A DNA stretch of 10,320 nucleotides from Bacteroidales bacterium (GTDB taxonomy: Bacteria; Bacteroidota; Bacteroidia; Bacteroidales; UBA10428): contig DAOUOU010000090.1 of NCBI GenBank assembly GCA_030626465.1, positions 1 through 10,320 of the forward strand. Reading direction: 5' to 3'. This document shows, piece by piece, positions 1 through 7,829 of the stretch. Under the pieces are notes generated by a model, which worked only from the letters and a program-made list of their open reading frames with translations, did not search any database and was not told the DNA's origin. Made by a program: the position numbers and the translations under genes. The first letter of the stretch is position 1. Every line of letters starts with the position of its first letter.

Positions 1-1
1 A

Positions 2-553
2 AGCTGGATTGAAAAATCACTAAAAAAGCAAGCTGTTGTAAAGAACCAAAATACCGTCTTTACTGAAAGCTTAGATTTCAAAACCCGAACACACCAGCTC
101 CATATACTAAAACATCACAAAAAAACAATAAAATCCGTTGTGTCAGGTAATAAGATTATCGTATGGTATCCGGAAATGTCTATGGTGGATGATCACCGGA
201 TTCAAAATTTCATTCGCAAAACGATAGAAGAAACATGGCGCATTGAAGCCAAAAAGTATTTGCCACATCGTGTTAAAGAACTTGCTTCTAAATACAATTT
301 CAAATACAAACAGTTAACTATTAAAAATGTCAAAACCAGGTGGGGTAGTTGTTCAGCTGCTAATAACCTCAATTTTAATTTGCATCTGATGCGTCTGCCA
401 GATCATCTTATTGATTATGTTATCTTGCATGAATTAATGCATACAAAAGAAAAAAATCATCAGACATCATTCTGGAGGCATCTGGAAGAAATTTTACCCG
501 GATCCCGTAAGTTTGATAAAGAACTAAATAAGTATCATTTAACTTTCTGGTAA
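2..553 (+). CDS. YgjP-like (DUF45) zinc metallopeptidase, 5' end outside window
   Basis: The reading frame is open from base 2 to the stop at 551-553 (183 visible residues), so the gene starts upstream of the window. The GTG at 140 is only an internal codon, since residues before it still look like the family's N-terminal beta region. The diagnostic part is the C-terminal half: KTRWGSCS, then the zinc site HELMH (visible residues 143-147) and a third His in NHQTSFW (His153). This HELxH...NH..FW layout is that of the YgjP/DUF45 family (PF01863), related to SprT and M48 zincins. The two His of HELMH plus the downstream His should bind zinc, with Glu as the catalytic base. No signal peptide can be judged because the N-terminus is missing. 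The substrate of this family is poorly known. It is followed by a 142-nt gap before the next start codon, with no clear terminator. Family assignment is confident; function is not. Confidence 0.88.
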   Translation, partial: SWIEKSLKKQAVVKNQNTVFTESLDFKTRTHQLHILKHHKKTIKSVVSGNKIIVWYPEMSMVDDHRIQNFIRKTIEETWRIEAKKYLPHRVKELASKYNFKYKQLTIKNVKTRWGSCSAANNLNFNLHLMRLPDHLIDYVILHELMHTKEKNHQTSFWRHLEEILPGSRKFDKELNKYHLTFW

Positions 554-620
554 AACAGTAAAAGCCCCGCATTCATTTATCAGGTTTTATTATTGGTAAA
601 TCATTTGAATTTCAGTAAGA

Positions 621-653
621 TTGATAAAGTTTGGCAATGTTTTTGTATTATTG
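621..653 (+). promoter_or_regulatory. Possible Bacteroidota-type promoter for the TPR-caspase gene
   Basis: TATTATTG at 646-653 differs from the TAnnTTTG -7 consensus at one defined base. A TTG at 621-623 lies 22 nt upstream, at the long end of the accepted -33/-7 spacing. Transcription would start near 660, leaving a leader of about 36 nt before the ATG at 696. The region is AT-rich, so a chance match is quite possible. Confidence 0.3.
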
Positions 654-695
654 CACTCGAAATTTAATAATTCATCATATCTCATTGATTCATTA

Positions 696-3026
696 ATGTT
701 ACGAGGCTTTTTTGTTTTACTATTCATTTCATTTGGAATTTATCTCTCAGGACAAAGTTCCAAACAGCACATTAAAGCTGCCAAGCAATTCATTGAAAAT
801 GGTTATTACGAAGAGGCAATTGAACAATATACTATAGCTATCAATTTAGATCCTCAGAATGGCCGTGCCTATGAGGAACGGGCTATAGCTAATGAATACC
901 TTAAAAACCTGGAGGATGCTGCAAGTGATTTTGTTTATGCAGCAGTATTCGAAACAAATCCGGCAGAGAATTATTTTCGTTCAGCAGAGATACTTTTTGA
1001 TTTGAATCATTTAGAACAATCTTTAACAAACATTGATAATGCGATTGAAAAGAAACAAAAATTTCATGAGGCATATATTCTCCAGTGCAAAATATATCTT
1101 ACTCTTAACAGATACTCTGAAGCTAAACAGGCTGCTGAAAAGGCGGTTGATTCAAAAAATACGGCTTATGCTTTCTATCTAAAGGGCCTTTCCGAGTTCT
1201 CCTTGGAAAAGTATCAAGAAGCAGAACAAGATTTCGAAAAAGCCATCATCAAAGACAAGTTGCTAATTGATGCTTTTTTAGCTTTGGCCAAGTTACAATT
1301 GGAAATCGGGAAAATAAATTATGCCATTGAAAATTGCTCGTATATTCTACAACATGACAAAGATAACTCAGATGCATATTTAACACGCAGCAAATGCTAT
1401 AGTCGTCAAAAAGAATTTGACAACGCTATTTCAGATATTTCAAAAGCAATATCAATTGATACTGCAAACACCAATTATTTTTTACTACGAGGTGGGTATT
1501 ATCTGGAGTATGCTCAACTCCAGAATGCAACAAACGATTTTACTCTTGCCCTCAATTATGATGTAATGAACCTGGACGCTTTAAAGAAAAGGGCAAGTGC
1601 ATATGAACAAATAGGGAAGAAATCAAAGGCCATATCTGATTACTCTCTGTTACTTAACTTCTCGGACGATCTTAGTCCTGAATATGTCCTTATTATTGAA
1701 AATAAAATCTTTGAGCTCAATCGCGAATCGAATAAACCGGTTATAAGCCTCACAAATCCAATTCTGAGCTCAAATTTTCAGGTACCCGTGCCAAATGATA
1801 AAGATGAAATTACAATATCCGGTACGATTAAAGAGGAGAGTAAGATCAGATTACTTAGAGTAAATAATGATACTTTATTGAATGACGACGCAGGAAAATA
1901 CAAAGAAGATTTTACTGACAAGATAAATGTATATGACCTTGAATTTATCACCGTTTCAGTTGTTGACATCTATAATAATACTACCACTGTTAGTTATGCG
2001 ATACAAAGAATTGAGACTCACTCTCCCCGGATCTTTTTGCATACTCCGTATGTTGGAGATGATGGTATAATTACAATCAATTCAGATGACAATTACCTGT
2101 ATTTAGATGGACAAGTTGAAGATGAAAGTTTAATTGCCAGTATTGAAATTGAGAATGTTAATGCAAGTTACGCACGAAGTGATTTTAATCCACGATTTTC
2201 AGCCTCCATTGATATTACCAGGAAAAACCGAATTCATATTTCAGCCTCCGATGAATATGGGAATATTACTGAAAAAGAATTCCTTTTCAGGCGCGATGGA
2301 AGAGTTTTAAGCGACGATAGTCCCATGGGTAAAACATGGGTAGTGCTTATTGAAAACTCTGAATACAAGGATTTTCCTAACCTGAATTCACCTGCGCAGG
2401 ATATTCAGCTTATGCAACAAGCGCTTTCCAGGTATAAGATAAATAAGGTAATAGTAAAGAAAAATCTTACCAAACGAGAATTAGAGCGATTCTTCTCGAT
2501 TGACCTTCGTGATTTGATTCGGGCTAATCACGTCAATTCTCTGTTTATTTGGTTTGCCGGACATGGTAAGAATCTGAACGGTACCGGATACTGGATACCG
2601 AGCGATGCAACAATGGATGTTGAATTCAGTTATTTTAATATCAATGCGTTAAAAGCATCCTTATACTCCTATACTTCTCTTACTCATTTACTAGTTGTAA
2701 GTGACGCTTGTGAAACCGGTCAAAGTTTCTGTTTGGCTATGAGAGGAATTATCAATGGTGCCGCTTGTTCAAACACTCAGCTCGCATTGAAAAAGTCAAC
2801 ACAAGTATTTACATCTGCCGGTTCAGGTTATGCCTATGACAATTCTCTTTTTACCCGTGTTTTTGCCAATACCCTTCTTAATAATGAAGACGATTGTGTA
2901 ACCATAGATGATATTGCCAAACGAGTAAGTATTGTGTTACGAAACAGTTCCCATCAATCACCAGAGTTTGGACGAATTACCGGGCTTGAAGATGATCTGG
3001 GCACGTTCTTCTTCATTACACGTTAA
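696..3026 (+). CDS. Exported TPR / Ig-like / caspase-like (C14) protein
   Basis: A 776-residue protein if started at ATG 696. The frame stays open back to a TTG at 621, but the ATG is preferred because it puts a signal peptide at the very N-terminus (MLRGFFVLLFISFGIYLSG, likely cut near residue 19). Order of domains (ATG numbering): about nine TPR repeats, roughly residues 22-325, the first with the pattern AKQFIENGYYEEAIEQY; two Ig-like beta domains at about 348-438 and 442-533, the second containing DGQVEDESLIASIEI and ASDEYGN; and a caspase-like peptidase domain at about 546-775. The caspase dyad is present: His623 in WFAGHGKNLNG and Cys672 in VVSDACETGQSF. The product is therefore probably an active cysteine peptidase acting in the envelope or outside the cell, with the TPRs binding a partner. 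No C-terminal secretion (T9SS) domain follows the peptidase. Substrate and pathway are unknown. Its neighbours, a DUF45 peptidase fragment and a dead regulator, do not define a pathway. Confidence 0.9.
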   Translation: MLRGFFVLLFISFGIYLSGQSSKQHIKAAKQFIENGYYEEAIEQYTIAINLDPQNGRAYEERAIANEYLKNLEDAASDFVYAAVFETNPAENYFRSAEILFDLNHLEQSLTNIDNAIEKKQKFHEAYILQCKIYLTLNRYSEAKQAAEKAVDSKNTAYAFYLKGLSEFSLEKYQEAEQDFEKAIIKDKLLIDAFLALAKLQLEIGKINYAIENCSYILQHDKDNSDAYLTRSKCYSRQKEFDNAISDISKAISIDTANTNYFLLRGGYYLEYAQLQNATNDFTLALNYDVMNLDALKKRASAYEQIGKKSKAISDYSLLLNFSDDLSPEYVLIIENKIFELNRESNKPVISLTNPILSSNFQVPVPNDKDEITISGTIKEESKIRLLRVNNDTLLNDDAGKYKEDFTDKINVYDLEFITVSVVDIYNNTTTVSYAIQRIETHSPRIFLHTPYVGDDGIITINSDDNYLYLDGQVEDESLIASIEIENVNASYARSDFNPRFSASIDITRKNRIHISASDEYGNITEKEFLFRRDGRVLSDDSPMGKTWVVLIENSEYKDFPNLNSPAQDIQLMQQALSRYKINKVIVKKNLTKRELERFFSIDLRDLIRANHVNSLFIWFAGHGKNLNGTGYWIPSDATMDVEFSYFNINALKASLYSYTSLTHLLVVSDACETGQSFCLAMRGIINGAACSNTQLALKKSTQVFTSAGSGYAYDNSLFTRVFANTLLNNEDDCVTIDDIAKRVSIVLRNSSHQSPEFGRITGLEDDLGTFFFITR

Positions 3027-3155
3027 TGGTTGAATTTAGTATACTCCTTTCTCAACTACATTCCAGCAACAAAGAATTGATCTAAATAACTCCCTGAATT
3101 AAGCGTTTCTTAAGAATTATTTGCCTTAAACAACAAGTTAAATTAATTGTAAATT

Positions 3156-4055
3156 ATGATTTTTGAGATAGAAGAAATGCTCATCATTCTTACAATTTTT
3201 TAACTACTAGTTTTTTCTATTCTCTTGTTTACTCATAAAAGAGGGAAAAGACTAAGCAATCTGTTAGTAGGCCTATTCTTTCTTGCTCTGGCCATAAATA
3301 TCCTGAATATGTTTTTCTTTCGCTTATTTGACTATTTTATAACTCATTGTGTTCATTTGCCTTATATATGATCATCTTTTGTTTTTCTTTATACTTCTGC
3401 ATTTTACTTATGCATTCTTTCGTATTCTTCATTCCAAGACAGACTTAGCTATTATTCATCAGCAGAAAAGAATAATTACTTATGGATCAGGTTTATTTTC
3501 GTTGGTATAATTTGTTTATGGTTAGTTGATCTAACTCGCTATATTTCTGATTTTTATTCCAATCTAATTAAATCTATAGTTGAAATAAGTTTATTTACAA
3601 TTTTTGTACTCTTTTGCTATTTATTTATATATAAAGCTTTAACACAGGTATCCATTTTCGTTGAAATTAATAATGTGCCGGAAAACAGGAAACTATCCCT
3701 TTCAAAACAAATGCGTAATGAAAATTATAAAAGATTACTCAGGTATATGGAAACGGATCAGTCCTTTCTGAATCCTAACATTTCTCTGATGAGTCTTGGA
3801 CGTAAAGTGTTAATTCCACCACGTTCCATATCAGAGCATATTCATATTATGGAAGGAAAAAAATTTTATGCTTTTTAACTCTTACCGTATCAAAGAATCA
3901 GAAAGATTATTATCCTCATCCAAAGAAGAAAACAAGACAATACTTGAAGTTTTATTTGAAGTAGGTTTCAATACCAAATCATCCTTTAATAATGCTTTCA
4001 AAAACAGACTGGAATGACTCCAACAGAATATAAGCATCCTATAGAATTATGGTAA
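3156..4055 (+). pseudogene. Decayed membrane-bound AraC-family regulator
   Basis: About 300 codons can be read across three frames. The first frame runs from ATG 3156 (directly after an in-frame TAA at 3150) and is cut by TAA 3201-3203 and TGA 3369-3371. It reads as several hydrophobic segments (for example LLVGLFFLALAINILNMFFF) followed by a linker and the first half of an AraC DNA-binding domain (LIPPRSISEHIHIMEGKKFY). Between 3870 and 3877 about two bases are missing and the frame moves: NSYRIKESERLL, then ILEVLFEVGFNTKSSFNNAF, the second AraC helix-turn-helix. Near 4006-4010 one more base is missing, after which GMTPTEYKHPIELW completes the usual AraC C-terminus (stop 4053-4055). The parent belonged to the Bacteroidota family with a multi-pass membrane N-terminus and cytoplasmic AraC domain. 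Four separate lesions make a functional protein very unlikely and are too many to blame on sequencing error alone. Confidence 0.85.
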
Positions 4056-4061
4056 CTACTC

Positions 4062-4088
4062 AGTGCCTTAAGTGCCTAAAGTACTTGA
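4062..4088. repeat. Three imperfect tandem 9-bp units
   Basis: AGTGCCTTA (4062-4070), AGTGCCTAA (4071-4079) and AGTACTTGA (4080-4088) lie head to tail in the short gap between the end of the AraC pseudogene and the dxs stop. The first two differ at one base; the third is more diverged. Function unknown; it has no T-run or strong hairpin, so it does not look like the dxs terminator. Confidence 0.45.
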
Positions 4089-4111
4089 AATACTAAATTG
4101 TCAGTAAGAAT

Positions 4112-6034
4112 TCACCCAACATTAAAAAGAACACCTGGTTTCACAACAGAGCGAATCGCAGATATAATACTATCAGGATCAAATCCGCACTCGACATATA
4201 ATTCACTCTGGGTTCCCTGATCAATAAAACGGTCAGGAACTCCCAGCCTTTTTACCTGTGCATGATAGGCATTATCGCACATAAATTCAATCACACCAGT
4301 GCCAAATCCTCCTACTATTGTCCCATCTTCTATAGTAATAATCTGATCGAACTGTTTGAAAACACTATGTAAGCACTGTTCATCAAGAGGTTTGGCATAA
4401 CGCATATCATAATGTGCTATGCTGATAATAGGGGATGTCTTAAGTTTTTTTAATGCTTCCTGTACAAGATTTCCTGCATGCCCAATCGATAAAATGGCTA
4501 TATCAGATCCATCAGTCAACTTACGTGCTTTTCCTGGTATTAATTCTTCAAAAGATTTCTGCCAATGTACCGAGTATCCTCTTCCACGGGGATATCTTAT
4601 TGAAAAGGGCCCATATTTCTCTAACTGGGCTGTATACATCATATTTCGCAATTCTATTTCATCCATAGGAGCACCTACAACCATGTTCGGAATACTGCGC
4701 ATGTAAGCCAAATCAAAAACTCCATGATGTGTTGCTCCATCTGAACCCACTAATCCTCCTCTGTCCAGACAAAAGACAACATTGAGCTTTTGTAATGCAA
4801 CGTCGTGGATGATTTGATCGTAGGAACGTTGCATAAAAGATGAATATATATTGCAGAAAGGAATCATACCCTGTGAGGCAAGACCTGCAGAGAAAGTTAC
4901 CGCGTGTTGTTCAGCAATACCAACATCAAAAGTTCTTTCAGGTAGTTCATCCATAATAATCTTAAGTGAACAGCCCGTGGGCATGGCCGGAGTAATACCA
5001 ATAATTTTATTGTTCTTTTTTGCCAATTCAAGAAGCGTATAACCGAAAACATCCCGATACAAAGGCGGTCGTAAAGAATCAGATTTTATTTTAATAATTT
5101 CTCCTGTTTCCTTATTAAATTTTCCAGGTGCATGGAATTGGGTCTGATTCAATTCAGCCTGTTTAAAACCTTTGCCTTTTTTGGTGAGAATATGAAGGAG
5201 TTTTGGTCCTTTTATATTTTTTAAATCCTCCAGAATACGTGCTATATGTAATACATCATGCCCGTCAATTGGCCCAAAATACCTGAAATTCATCGCTTCA
5301 AAAAAATTGCTTTGCCGAAGTAGAACGGATTTTATACCATTCTCAAGCTTTTGAGCATATTCTCGTGCATGCGGAGCAATTTTATTTATCTTACCAAGAA
5401 GATTCCAGATGTCATTTTTAAAACGATTGTATGTACGTGATGTAGCTATATCTGTGAGATATTCCTTCAGTGCTCCTACACTTGGATCAATTGAAATATT
5501 ATTATCATTCAGAATAACAACCAGATCTGTGTTCTCTATACCTGCATTATTCAGCCCTTCAAAAGCTAAGCCTCCGGTCATTGAACCGTCTCCAATAATT
5601 GCTGCAACATTTCTTTTTATTCCTTTTTGCTTGTCAGCAACTGCTATACCCAGGGCTGCTGATATAGAAGTAGATGCATGACCAACGCCAAATGCGTCGT
5701 ATTCACTCTCGTCCATTTTAGGAAATCCACTAATTCCCTCGTACTTGCGATTGGTATGAAACAGATCTCTGCGCCCGGTAAGGATTTTATGCCCATATGC
5801 CTGATGACCAACATCCCAGACGATTTTATCAAAAGGTGTATCGTAAGTGTAATGAAGAGCGACGGTGAGCTCTATTACCCCTAAGCTTGCACCAAGATGG
5901 CCAGGATTACTGGATACTATATCAATGATAAACTGCCGCAATTCTTTGCTAACCTGTACCAATTCCTCAATTTTTAATTTCTTTAAATCATGAGGACTGT
6001 TAATAGTATCCAAAAATGGGTAAGATGAAATCAT
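4112..6034 (-). CDS. dxs: 1-deoxy-D-xylulose-5-phosphate synthase
   Basis: 640 residues, a normal length for Dxs. The enzyme condenses pyruvate and glyceraldehyde 3-phosphate, using thiamine diphosphate and Mg2+, to 1-deoxy-D-xylulose 5-phosphate. This is the first step of the MEP isoprenoid pathway and also feeds thiamine and pyridoxal synthesis; the enzyme is cytosolic. Visible signatures: His46 in PGHLGAS and His77 in DVGHQAYGHK near the active site; the ThDP/Mg motif from GDGSMTGG (148-155) to NDNN (176-179); GPIDGHD (254-260); the catalytic Glu375 in GIAEQHAV; DRGGLVGSDGATHHG (424-438) in the pyrimidine domain; and a transketolase C-terminal domain with TIEDGTIVGGFG (567-578). All key residues are intact. 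The gene stands alone on its strand: a 105-bp region separates it from the divergent OmpA-like gene, and its 3' end faces the AraC pseudogene. Confidence 0.98.
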   Translation of the reverse strand: MISSYPFLDTINSPHDLKKLKIEELVQVSKELRQFIIDIVSSNPGHLGASLGVIELTVALHYTYDTPFDKIVWDVGHQAYGHKILTGRRDLFHTNRKYEGISGFPKMDESEYDAFGVGHASTSISAALGIAVADKQKGIKRNVAAIIGDGSMTGGLAFEGLNNAGIENTDLVVILNDNNISIDPSVGALKEYLTDIATSRTYNRFKNDIWNLLGKINKIAPHAREYAQKLENGIKSVLLRQSNFFEAMNFRYFGPIDGHDVLHIARILEDLKNIKGPKLLHILTKKGKGFKQAELNQTQFHAPGKFNKETGEIIKIKSDSLRPPLYRDVFGYTLLELAKKNNKIIGITPAMPTGCSLKIIMDELPERTFDVGIAEQHAVTFSAGLASQGMIPFCNIYSSFMQRSYDQIIHDVALQKLNVVFCLDRGGLVGSDGATHHGVFDLAYMRSIPNMVVGAPMDEIELRNMMYTAQLEKYGPFSIRYPRGRGYSVHWQKSFEELIPGKARKLTDGSDIAILSIGHAGNLVQEALKKLKTSPIISIAHYDMRYAKPLDEQCLHSVFKQFDQIITIEDGTIVGGFGTGVIEFMCDNAYHAQVKRLGVPDRFIDQGTQSELYVECGFDPDSIISAIRSVVKPGVLFNVG

Positions 6035-6057
6035 GGTTTATCAGAAACAAAATCGTT

Positions 6058-6065
6058 CAAAGTTA
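6058..6065 (-). promoter_or_regulatory. Probable -7 element of the dxs promoter
   Basis: On the minus strand TAACTTTG is an exact match to the Bacteroidota -7 consensus TAnnTTTG. It ends 23 nt before the dxs ATG, giving a leader of about 18 nt. No good TTTG -33 element is seen at the expected distance, so confidence is moderate. Confidence 0.4.
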
Positions 6066-6084
6066 ATAATTCTTAATGAGATAG

Positions 6085-6116
6085 TTTGAGTAGACACTCT
6101 CGTTCTTGTAATTTCG
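6085..6116 (+). promoter_or_regulatory. Probable promoter of the OmpA-like gene
   Basis: TTTG at 6085-6088, then 20 nt, then TAATTTCG at 6109-6116. The -7 element has one mismatch to TAnnTTTG and the spacing is typical of Bacteroidota housekeeping promoters. Transcription would start near 6123, about 17 nt before the ATG at 6140. It lies back-to-back with the dxs promoter. Confidence 0.5.
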
Positions 6117-6139
6117 TTTTATTTTATACTTAATCTGCT

Positions 6140-7144
6140 ATGAGAACTATAACATTTAAAATCAGTATATTGTTTCTTTGGCTGATCATCTTTTATGATT
6201 GTGCCCCCCCAAAATATTTATCTGAAGTAGAATCGGAAAGAGATCATTGTAAAAGAGAAAGGGAAGAACTTTGGACAGAAAATGAAAAACTCACAGTAGA
6301 AAATACCGAGCTCCAGGCCAATCTTGAATTGGCAGAAGAAGCCAGGAGACGTATGATGGAGAATGGATTGACAAATGCTGAAGAATTAAAGAATCTTAAG
6401 AGCCGTTACAATCAGTTAAATAAACGTTACGAAGAATTACAGGAAGCACATCAGACACTAATTAGTGGAAGTGATGCGGAAACCCGAAACTTAATGGGAA
6501 GATTGGATAATACACAACGGGATCTATACCAACGTGAAGACCAGCTCAATCAGATGCAATCACAACTGGATAAGGATCGGGAAGAACTGGCAAAACTTAA
6601 AAGGGAATTGCAGATGCAGAATGCACAGCTTATCGAACTGCAAAGCATACTTGAAAAGAAAGATAAAGAAGCTGATGCGTTAAAGCAGAAACTGTCTGTA
6701 GCTCTAATGGGTTTCGAAAACCAGGGGCTTACCATAACAAAAAAGAACGGGAAGGTTTATGTTTCTCTCGAAGAAAAGCTTTTGTTTGGCAGTGGGAGTA
6801 TAGAAGTGTATGCCAGAGGTAAAGATGCTCTTCAAAAACTTGCAGGTGTCTTGGAACAAAATCCTGATATTCATATAATGATTGAGGGTCATACTGATGA
6901 TGTACCTGTAATTGCTGGTTCGAAATTTAAGGATAATTGGGATTTAAGTGTTCAACGTGCAACGGCAATTATTCGTATCCTGCTCGATGGAAGCACTATA
7001 GATCCTAGAAGGTTAACAGCTGCCGGACGGAGTGAATTTATGCCTGTTGATCCAGGAACATCATCGGATGCTAGGCAAAAGAACCGGCGAACAGAGATCA
7101 TTTTGGCTCCTAACCTTGATGAAGTATTTGAGTTGTTGCAATAA
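6140..7144 (+). CDS. Coiled-coil OmpA/MotB-type envelope protein, probable lipoprotein
   Basis: 334 residues. The N-terminus is a hydrophobic export signal (residues 7-19) ending at Cys21, so an outer-membrane lipoprotein is likely, though Asp at -1 (FYDC) is an unusual lipobox. Residues about 28-190 are a long charged heptad-rich coiled coil (ESERDHCKREREEL..., LKRELQMQNAQLIELQSIL). Residues about 195-322 form an OmpA/MotB C-terminal domain: IEGHTDD (248-254), NWDLSVQRA (266-274) and NRRTEI (315-320). This domain normally binds the diaminopimelate of peptidoglycan; Asp253 and Arg273 are the likely ligands by position in the motif. The coiled coil would act as a spacer between the outer membrane and the cell wall, making a structural tether the best inferred role. 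A run of seven C (6204-6210) sits just after the Cys21 codon. The gene is monocistronic: divergent from dxs and convergent with frr across 52 bp. Confidence 0.9.
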   Translation: MRTITFKISILFLWLIIFYDCAPPKYLSEVESERDHCKREREELWTENEKLTVENTELQANLELAEEARRRMMENGLTNAEELKNLKSRYNQLNKRYEELQEAHQTLISGSDAETRNLMGRLDNTQRDLYQREDQLNQMQSQLDKDREELAKLKRELQMQNAQLIELQSILEKKDKEADALKQKLSVALMGFENQGLTITKKNGKVYVSLEEKLLFGSGSIEVYARGKDALQKLAGVLEQNPDIHIMIEGHTDDVPVIAGSKFKDNWDLSVQRATAIIRILLDGSTIDPRRLTAAGRSEFMPVDPGTSSDARQKNRRTEIILAPNLDEVFELLQ

Positions 7145-7196
7145 TAGATTGTCTGTGTGAAGCTAATGAAAGTTAAAGCTCAAATGATGATCATGA

Positions 7197-7760
7197 TTAT
7201 AGTGTCATAATATCTTTTTCTTTGGCTTCTATTAGATTATCAATCTTCAATGTGAAATCGTCCGTTAATTTTTGAATTTCTGCTTCGGCATCTTTTTCCA
7301 GGTCTTCTGAAAGACCGTTTTTTTTCATTTGTTTAAAAGCTTCATTGGCTTCACGGCGTGCATTACGAATGCTAATTCTGGTATTTTCTCCAAAAGATTT
7401 AATCTGTTTCACCAGGTTCAATCTTCTTTCCTCTGTTAACGGAGGAATGCTTATATGTATTATTTCTCCGTTATTGATTGGTGTAAGCCCTATATTAGCA
7501 GCAAGAATGGCTTTTTCAATAGATCCAACCATTGCCTTTTCCCAGGGTTGAATAGCAATAGTTTTTGCGTCGGGGGTAGTAATATTCGATACCTGGTTCA
7601 AGGGAGTTATTGAACCATAATAATCTACTGTTATTCCATCAAGAATATTTGGAGTAGCCTTTCCTGCTCTGATTCTTAACAATTCATCCTCAAGATGTTG
7701 AATGGCCTTTTCCATCATTTCTGTGGTAATTTCTAATTGTATTTGAATATCTTCTTCCAT
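7197..7760 (-). CDS. frr: Ribosome recycling factor
   Basis: 187 residues from ATG 7758-7760, the usual RRF length. The frame extends nine codons further to a TTG at 7787, but that would add a non-homologous FCVKIQTF stretch, so the ATG (MEEDIQIQLE) is chosen. RRF acts with EF-G to split post-termination ribosomes. Family signatures are seen throughout: LLRIRAGKATPNIL near residues 33-46 (Arg-rich helix of domain I), VDYYGSITPLNQVSNI and IQPWEKAMVGSIEKAI in domain II, and LTEERRLNLVKQIKSFGE followed by the ARREANEAFK helix. The C-terminal helix DDFTLKIDNLIEAKEKDIM is complete. It follows pyrH by 69 nt, the usual pyrH-frr order, and may also have its own promoter in that gap. Confidence 0.98.
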   Translation of the reverse strand: MEEDIQIQLEITTEMMEKAIQHLEDELLRIRAGKATPNILDGITVDYYGSITPLNQVSNITTPDAKTIAIQPWEKAMVGSIEKAILAANIGLTPINNGEIIHISIPPLTEERRLNLVKQIKSFGENTRISIRNARREANEAFKQMKKNGLSEDLEKDAEAEIQKLTDDFTLKIDNLIEAKEKDIMTL

Positions 7761-7784
7761 AAAGGTTTGAATTTTAACACAAAA

Positions 7785-7812
7785 CAAAAATAAAAAAATA
7801 TTTATACCTCAA
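7785..7812 (-). promoter_or_regulatory. Possible internal promoter for frr
   Basis: On the minus strand TATTTTTG (7785-7792) matches TAnnTTTG exactly, with a TTG 17 nt upstream (7810-7812). The implied start is near 7778, about 18 nt before the frr ATG. The tract is very T-rich, so the match could be fortuitous; frr may simply be read through from pyrH. Confidence 0.3.
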
Positions 7813-7829
7813 TACCATAGAAATTAATA

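Noticed and set aside
2..3026. DUF45 peptidase and caspase protein as a two-gene proteolytic system
   Set aside because: They are adjacent on one strand, but the 142-nt gap with a possible promoter and the broad, separate occurrence of YgjP-like genes give no support for a shared job.
3120..3150. Promoter for the AraC pseudogene
   Set aside because: A TTTG at 3120-3123 is present, but no acceptable TAnnTTTG follows at the right distance.
3675..3878. A stand-alone 67-residue protein
   Set aside because: It begins mid-frame at a GTG and its sequence is the central piece of the AraC pseudogene, ending at the frameshift.
4419..5884. Several open frames of 62-95 codons antisense to, or out of frame within, dxs
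   Set aside because: They lie wholly inside an unmistakable dxs gene, show no family motifs, and overlap each other; they are frame shadows.
7145..7196. Bidirectional terminator between the OmpA-like gene and frr
   Set aside because: The gap has short palindromic bits (TGATCA core, ATTAT/ATAAT) but no GC-rich stem or T-run; not strong enough to call.
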